Assembly (NCBI GenBank): GCA_013396655.1
Contig: WBMV01004998.1
Coordinates: 191,457-255,456, forward strand
Direction of reading: 5' to 3'
Origin: Campylorhamphus procurvoides
Taxonomy: Eukaryota; Chordata; Aves; Passeriformes; Dendrocolaptidae
Length of the DNA: 64,000 bases
The translations under genes and the position numbers were made by a program. Positions 57,011-64,000 of the stretch are shown one piece after another. Numbering within the stretch: position 1 is the stretch's first letter; every line of letters starts with the position of its first letter. The notes below the pieces were generated by a model. That model did no database searches. It saw nothing but the letters and a program-made list of their open reading frames with translations, and had not been told where the DNA came from.

Positions 57011-59594
57011 ATCTTAAATATGTTCACAGCATGGGAAAATAGCTCTGGGCCAGGCTCCTATTCAGCCAGAATCCTATCATCTGTGTGTGGACTGCATAGA
57101 TAGGCTACCAGTAGGAAACTGCTGGGAGTAAAGGATAGAGGTACAAAGAGTGTTCATGTTAGAGTGGAGCACCCCGTGCCCTAATGACATGAAACTTGGG
57201 AAATTCCTGATTGAAGCAGGAAAGAGTGAAAATTAACACATGGATTAAATAGTGTCTCTTCTGAGTTGTCCAGCAATGGCTGAACCTTACTGACTTGAAG
57301 GTAGGTATAAACCATTTGTGTGGAGTACCTGCGATGAATCCCTTTCAAATACCTATCACCCAGAGATGAGAGCTCAGTGACTTCTCATACCCATTTCCCT
57401 TAAACTCCATGCTCACAAAATCAGTATATGCCAGTCTTTTGTTTTGCTTTTAATCTTCCTCCCATCAGCTGGGATTTAGGACCTGTATCCCCATTTCACT
57501 GGAGGAATTATTTTTCTTAAGGAAAATGTTCAACACTTGCTATTGCCCTGCCCTGCTTCTCCATTAGGATATAGTCCTGACAATGCTGGGAACACTGCGT
57601 TGGGATGCAGGGTGAGCCTTAGCTGCAGTCAAGGGGAGTCTCCCCGGAAAAGAAGCTCTTCCAGGCATAATCACACACTTCACCCAGCAAGAGCAGAGTG
57701 CTGCAGAAATAGCCCTCAGGATACAAGACCTTTATCTTTTCCTTGATGATGTAAAGAAGCCCAAGTTATACAGGAATCTCATTTCCTGGTGATCCTGAGA
57801 GAGGGTCCACCAATGATGGAAACAATTTAAGGCAGGCTGAAGAATAAAGATGAGGGAAGTGAGAGGAAGATATTGCATGATCGTATGAGGACTCTGGAAA
57901 TCCAGTATCAGGTGATGAAGTAGAAAAAAGAGGTTGAAACGTGGAGAGCAGAAAGGGAAAAATCTGAGGATGAAAGAGAACAGCAGCTGCCGATAGTGTG
58001 GCTTTGATGGAGAAGGGATATACACAGCTGCCAAGGGTTTTTTTCCACCTTCATGTGTGAAAACTCAAGTGAATTATTTAATGAGCAGATTTACATATTT
58101 TGAAATAAATTGCAGTTTATCCTGTCATTTCTTCTTATTCTACTTCTGCTGCCAGAAGCTGCTGCTAATCGTGGAGCTCTATTTCTGTAAGGTTTTATAA
58201 GAGGTGCTCACTGAGACTCTGTTGCTCCTTCCAGGAATACATCAGCAGGGGGAAAGGCCCAGGCATGGGATGACACTTCTCTTAGAAGATACACCAAAGT
58301 CCCATTTCTCAGTGAAAACACAATCCCTTGCAGATTCCACACTAGTCTTGACCCTGAGGGGGATGAAGCTGAAGGTGATCTTGCAATAGCATAAAGAACT
58401 GAGGAGTTAGAGTGTAGGGACAGGTCAAGAGACCACATCTGCCACAGAAGAGCAGGCAAAACAAATAATTGTGGTGTATTAATGCAGGCTGGGGATGGTT
58501 TTTTACAAATAACTCTGGGGAATAAGTACTATGGAGGTAGGAGAGCTATTTCAGCCAAAGGACAGTGCTGGCATGAGAACAAATGTATATAAACTGGCCA
58601 TGAATAAACCAGGCTGGAAATTAGTTGAGGGCTTCGAACCATTAGAGCAATTGGGTTTGGAGCAGCCACCCAGTAGGAGCCACAGCGGCAGAAATCCAAA
58701 TACCTTTTAAGAGAGAACAGATTCCAGCTCTGAAAGGACATTGTGCTGTGTTGCTGCAACAGCAGGGATTGGATTTGGCAAGTCTGGAAGTCTCTGCCAG
58801 CCCCATGTTCTTGTGTTTCAAGCATTTGGAGGTTTGACTTCTTTTTTTTGTAGATAAATATGGCTTTGAGAGCAAAAGCAAATAAACTGCCACTGGAAAA
58901 TTTATTTGAACATTTTTGAAGGTGTTTTAAGGCAAAAAGAGTGAAAAACAAGAGTTGAAAAGCCAGCTCTCATCTTCCTATCAATGTTGTCACAGCTTAG
59001 GGTGTCCTTTCCAGATAGGGAAGCTGGAAAATGAGTGCGTGGAGAAATGTGACCAACCTGTGGGCTCAAAGGGGACACAGAGATGGCGTATCCTGGAGAC
59101 AGTGACTGCCAAATTTCAGAGGGGTGCCCAGTCTTAGCCAGGAAAAGTGTCCAATCAGGGGTTATTTGATGATGGAAAGGATCAAGTTTAGTTTCTGAAA
59201 TAATTTCCTCCTCATGAGTGTCTTGACAGCCCTCTGGTTCATGTCCCAAACCAGCAGTGGATCTCCTGTCCTGCTCCAGCCCATGTTTTTATTTGCTAGT
59301 TCCCACTAAGCTGTGTCCCAGATCAGTTCTGAGCACAAGCTGACTTCTGCACAGGGATGTCCCTCACAGTTCACACCATTGCCAACAGCAAAGTCTAAGG
59401 AAGGTGACAAGGACAAGACAATTCTCCCAGATGTCCCAAACTAATTCAGGCACCTTTTTTAGTAAACAATCACGGTAAGTCCACCCACACATACCTTTCA
59501 TATCATTTTTTCTCAGACCTGTGTAAATGTTTCTTATCCACAATCTCATGCAATTTGTGGGTGAACAGCCCTATGTACTAACATATCTTAGGGA

Positions 59595-60341
59595 TCACTC
59601 AGCTGGAAAGCAGCTCAGCAGAAAAGGCTCTGGAGGTCCTGGTGGGCACCAAGTTGACCATGAGCCAGCAAAAACAGACCTTGCAGCAAAAAAGGGCAAT
59701 GGAATCCTGAGCTGCACTGGGCACAACATTGCCAGCAGGTCAAGTGTACTGATCCTTGCCCTCAGCTCAGCACCAGTGAGGCCACAGCTGCAGCATTGTG
59801 TCCAGTTCTTGGCTTCTCACTGTGGGGTAGTTGTGGACACATTGGAGAGAATCCAATGAAGGACCACAAGGATGAGGAAGGGACTGGACCATTTCTTATC
59901 AGGAAAGGTTGAGAGAGCTGGGACAGTTCGACCTGGAGAGCACTGAGAGGGGATTTCAGCAATGTGTATAACTACCTGGAGGAAGGGTGAAAGAGGATGG
60001 AGCCACGATCTTTCCCGTGGCGCTCAGCGATAGCAATAGAAGCAATGAACAAAAACTGGGACACAGGAGGAAACACTTGTTACATTAGGAACACTGAAAA
60101 TTTACTTGACAATTCAGAAACACTTGTTACATTAGGAACACTGAAAATTTACTTGTACATTCAGAAACACTTTGTTACTATGAATGACCAAGCACTACAA
60201 CAGGCTGAATCCTTTGAGATATTTAACAGACATCTGGACACAGTCTTGGGCATCTTGCTCTAGGTGGTCACACTTGGGCAGAGGCATTGGACACGATGAC
60301 CTCCAGAGGTCCCTGCCAGTCTTAACCAGCCTGTGATTCTG
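59595..60341 (+). mobile_element. CR1 LINE, 3' half with internal tandem duplication
   Basis: Plus-strand text reads as decayed CR1 ORF2 C-terminus: GCTGGAAAGCAGCTCAGCAG, CTCTGGAGGTCCTGGTGGGC and ACCAAGTTGACCATGAGCC; then CTCAGCACCAGTGAGGCCAC and TGTCCAGTTCTTGGC; then GGAAAGGTTGAGAGAGCTGGG. The element ends with GACGATGACCTCCAGAGGTCC... CCTGTGATTCTG, the CR1 3' end. A tandem duplication (60070-60179) sits where the region before the FFTV-like block should be. It is 5'-truncated and inactive. Confidence 0.93.
60070..60179 (+). repeat. 47-bp tandem duplication inside CR1 (2.3 copies)
   Basis: Unit 1 (60070-60116) and unit 2 (60117-60163) agree at 44 of 47 positions, both starting GAAACACTTGTTACATTAGG; a partial third copy (GAAACACTTTGTTACT) follows at 60164-60179. 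The three differences are clustered near the unit end (GACAA vs GTACA). It arose after the CR1 insertion or was carried by this copy's source. Confidence 0.97.
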
Positions 60342-63300
60342 CAAGTTCCACAGGTAAATGATGTGTTATTTAAAACCATCTACGTTATTTGCAATCTGCT
60401 ACCTAGAGCTTTCATCTGATGTCTCCTAATTCTGTTGTAAGAAATAGAAAAAAAATGGCTTTTCTCCATCCCTTCTTTCCATCTCACAACCTTGCAGACC
60501 TTTCTCACACTTTGGTTATCTGTTTGTCAAATCTTAGCTTATTTGGTTGCTTCTCACATGGCTGTAGTTCCACTGCTTCAGTTGCTATTTTTGACTTTTT
60601 CCAAATCTTTCCCAAAACAGTTCACATTAGGGAGCATCATGACATCAAAAGTTCCCAGATCACAAGCAGAGAAGACACATATGATGAATTTTTAGGCCCC
60701 AGTCATATATGGAAGAAGAAACAGAGGTCTTGAAGACCACAGAGGAGTAGTATTGACCGGTAAGCTGATAGATCACCAGACAGCTTTGAGCTGCTGAGAC
60801 TACTTGGTTGCACCAGGAGGATCACCATCATGCAGGAGTTTCAGATGGACCTCCTAAACTAGTCCTAAAGTGGTATCTGCTCACACATGCAATATAGCCA
60901 AACCCCACTAAACTGCCTATGGTCCCTCTGGGGCCATAGAGGAGGAACCTGTGCAAATTTACCTCCAAATGACTATGAGCATTATGTGATTGGGGTTCAG
61001 CAGTAGCCCCTTTCTTTGAAGTGAGTTCCTCTTTGAGAAATCTGTTTCTAGGGTATTCCATGGCTTGCCTGTGCATCTCGTACTCTCCTTCAATCAGTGA
61101 AACTCTCTTTGTTTGGACCCATCAGATTCTGGCATATAAATGGAGAAACAGCAATTGCCAGAGGTGCTGAAGCACTGCAATTTAGCTTTGGGTTGCTGGG
61201 CAGCAATATAAACTACTGTAATTTCAGGAGACCCAAAGAGGAACCCTTCCCTAATTGAGCCTTTTTGCTTCAGTCACTAAGAGATGCTTACACGGAGGAC
61301 AGTGAGTCACTGCAGGAAATATTAATATGAGAACTCACAGGGAAGGGACAAGACCAGGTTCAAACTGCCCACAAACATACTGCAAATTTCAGTTCGGCAA
61401 CAGTGTTTCATAAAATCAACCTCCTTTAAAACATTTTTGAGAGCTGTTGGGTTAAAAAAAAAAGAAAAGAAAAAAAAAGGAAGCGAGGACACACACAAGA
61501 AAATTAGCAATACCAATCCTGTTCTCTATCTCAGAAGGTGTTTTCTGGCTCAGGGAGGAATGGGGAAGAAAGTCTGAGGCAGCCAAAGGAGCTCCTTGCC
61601 TACAATAAAGCTCAGGCTGAAGCCACAGCTCCTCATCTGGACTTATGATCAGAGCAGCCCATGGTGTGGGAGCCTAAAGAGGTAGCTTTGGAACAGGGCT
61701 GTGTCTCCCCACCCTAAGAATGCTTTTGCTTTGAGTCTGTGGGAGCAGAGGGGAGTAAGGATGTGTGCCTGGGAGTAAGAAGGGTGCTCACACCTCAGCC
61801 AGTACAGCTTGTCCTTTCTCCTTAATGCCAACCCTGTTTCATTGCACTCCCCTCACAGCTCTAACACTTGATACTCTTTCTCGTCCCAGCTTCTGAAAAC
61901 AATAATTAAAAGCCGTCGCCCATGAGTCCCCATCTGGGACCAGTCCATCCTACTTTTCAGGTGAATGTCTTTTCAGTATTCATGAAACTTCATTCTCTGG
62001 TGCTTGGTGACAATTTTATCTTCCTCTGGGGAAACAAAAGAAGGAGAGATGATGTTGCTGTAAAGAGATGCTAATCTCACTATGGGGATCTCCTGAAGAA
62101 TTCGCAGAGCTCTTTGTTGCGGGGATGCCTGGTCTCCTTGTCCTCGGCTCTTTGTTTCTCCTCTGATTTCTGTAAGACGTGTGGGCAGGAAGGGAGGGTA
62201 GAATTTATAAAGATATTGAAGGGCAAGGGAAGGGCATTACTTCATATTGCAATGCAGAGAATGCTACAAGTTTTGAATTGCGTCTGCCTTTTTACTGTAT
62301 GTGTGCTGTGCCAAACTGACAAGACAGGGATCTGCTCTCACCCTGCATCAGTGGGGTGACTACTTTTGTTATTGTTCTGATTTCTGGTTTCTTTCTGGCT
62401 TGCAAAGACTACAAAATGGATCAGATGGGTCTCTGAATATCTGGAAGGCCCTGGCCATACATATGCATTTCTTCTTCTGGAGTTTGGGCAGAAGTTAGGG
62501 AGTCTCTGGAGAAACATGTGGAGCCAGGTGTGAAAGGAAGATGCTTCTGGATAGTGTTGACCATGAGTAGTAGTTTCAGGTAACTGGGTTTCTTGCAATA
62601 CTGCCACCAATAGACATCACCTCCTAATGGTAAAACCCGGGTGCCACGAGCTCCTCCTCCAATGCAGCATGCACACAACCCCAGGGCAGCCTTTTGCAAC
62701 CTGTAGCTAGATATATCCAAGATTTGCCTCTGTGCTCCCAAACTTAGCCCAGGTGTCAGGTCACTTTGTGCTTGAGTCTCGGCTGCAGTGCACAACAACC
62801 AGCTGGGCTGTAGGTTGATGATGGAAACCAAGTATTGTGCCTGCAGTCCCTCTGAAGGCTGCTTTGCTATGTTCATCAGGAGTGACTTCCGTAGATCCTT
62901 CATGATCCCTGCAGGTGAAGCTACGCATACCTGGATTTGCCTTGAAAGTTGTCACCAATGCCTAAGGAATATATGTTCCCTCTTAACCAGTCTAGCATGT
63001 CTTGACAATGCCAGCTGTATGCACAACCTTTTGGCTCTGCATGACGTATCCCAGTACCTGCCACATCCCAGGGGTGTCCCCCAGGTGCGCTGCATGGGCT
63101 GGCAGCTTCGATGCCTTCAAAGAGTTAACTTCTGTCCAGATACTCTCAGCAGTGCCCTGAGTGAAGTGACTTGAAACAGGAGCCAGCATACAGCAACACA
63201 GAACAGACTGGAGCAAACCATATGCTTCTGTGCAAGAATAACAGCATCATTAAAATCCTGAACCAAGAACTCAAAGGAGCATTTGAAGACTACATAGCAG

Positions 63301-64000
63301 CAGGTCCTGAATCCTAACTATCAGCTTCTCTTTCCCTTGAATCCTCTGCATGGGTTGAATATGAAAACGAAATTTGTACTCAATCACAGCAACACACTTC
63401 CTCCTCAAGTGACTCTCCAGGCATGTGCTCACCTCAGGAGTGAGATGTAGTCTAAACCAGCAGGGAAACAAACAGGTGAAACAACAGAGAGAAAAAGAGT
63501 ATAGGGTGGAGAGAGAGAGACAGACCCTGGTCACTGCTTAAACTTTGCTTATTTACAGCTACAGCGTACGTATGAAGATCTATAGCACTTACACCCAAAT
63601 AAATCCTCCCCTGGAGACAGGTGGCAGATATCCCCCTCCATTATTTACAGCCACTTCTCAGTGAAAACTGCAAGCTGTAAAATGCCCATACAGTGTTGAA
63701 GAGATTTATAGTCCTCCTGTATTTCACATACTGCCTTGCCCCACTGTGCTGCCTTTGGGGAGACATGGCAAATGGACTCCAAGGTGTTTGACAAAGATGA
63801 AGACTCATTTATTACTTGATGCTTTGGAGAGAAATATTTGTACGCAGCAGCCTACATAGGTGGCAAAGGTTAATCCTCTCCTCTCCTGTCAATTCAGCTT
63901 TTCATGAACCAGGGGAAAACAATGTGTTGGCAAGGAGAGGCACAAGGAAGGGGAGCAGCACCAGGGACCTGTCTCACCCTGTGCCCTTTACCAGTGCCAG
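60342..64000. other. Unique non-coding sequence, no gene seen
   Basis: Frames of up to 160 codons (62903-62421 minus; 62788-63174 plus) overlap each other and show no family motif. An A-rich tract lies at 61453-61480 and a short (GA)6 at 63509-63520. No transposon recognised. Confidence 0.5.
61453..61480. repeat. A-rich tract
   Basis: AAAAAAAAAA GAAAAG AAAAAAAAGG-type run. No retroposon body recognised upstream. Confidence 0.8.

Larger units (their letters stand above)
53432..59594. other. Non-coding sequence with low-complexity tracts
   Basis: T-rich tracts at 54483-54548 and 56950-57010, a C/A-rich tract at 55479-55543 and an A-rich tract at 56209-56240. No transposon, exon or RNA gene recognised. 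Frames between 53517 and 54844 are short and occur in both strands. Confidence 0.5.

Noticed and set aside
1..64000. tRNA, rRNA, snRNA, CRISPR array or mobile element of bacterial type
   Set aside because: I looked for cloverleaf-type A/B boxes, U6-like starts and regularly spaced direct repeats with unique spacers and found none.

Overview
The window looks like euchromatic, non-coding DNA from a bird, probably a songbird. The main evidence is several CR1 LINE copies that end in the avian-type octamer (ATTCTRTG-like) and two avian-type endogenous-retrovirus solo LTRs, one of which I recall from passerine genomes. No bacterial features (operons, Shine-Dalgarno sites, dense long ORFs) are present. 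I could not support any protein-coding exon, tRNA, rRNA or known small-RNA gene. The longest ATG-started frames (231 codons on the minus strand at 619-1314; 205 codons at 26472-27089) resemble no family I recognise and look like chance openings in relatively stop-poor sequence. The window is therefore best read as an intergenic stretch or a very large intron.

Layout: 1-18 kb is mostly unique sequence holding one CR1 3' end (4335-4840) and several AT-rich blocks with homeodomain-like TAAT/ATTA motifs that could be conserved enhancers (8.5, 12.8, 13.2 and 17.1 kb). From 18.2 to 21.05 kb is a CR1-rich patch. An old, strongly decayed CR1 on the minus strand (19215-19760 and 20660-21050) is split by a younger minus-strand CR1 (20222-20600), so it reads as a nested insertion. 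From 21 to 40 kb the sequence is again mostly unique, with one short CR1 fragment, T-rich tracts, a 44-bp imperfect hairpin at 27.8 kb and two small minisatellites.

From 40.6 to 49 kb repeats are denser: a degenerate CR1 reverse-transcriptase fragment (minus, 40600-40880), a longer CR1 3' half (plus, 41390-42191), further old CR1 pieces (42560-42905, 44860-45180, 48500-48800), an LTR on the plus strand (46014-46570) and a perfect 13-bp-stem hairpin at 43.87 kb inside an AT-rich, possibly conserved block. A second LTR, on the minus strand, lies at 52712-53431, and a further CR1 3' half at 59595-60341 carries an internal 47-bp tandem duplication. All identifications come from reading motifs and remembered consensus features; no alignment or database search was run. 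I found no evidence of a new biological system. The items most worth checking are the hairpins, the duplicated CR1, the nested CR1s and the candidate enhancers.
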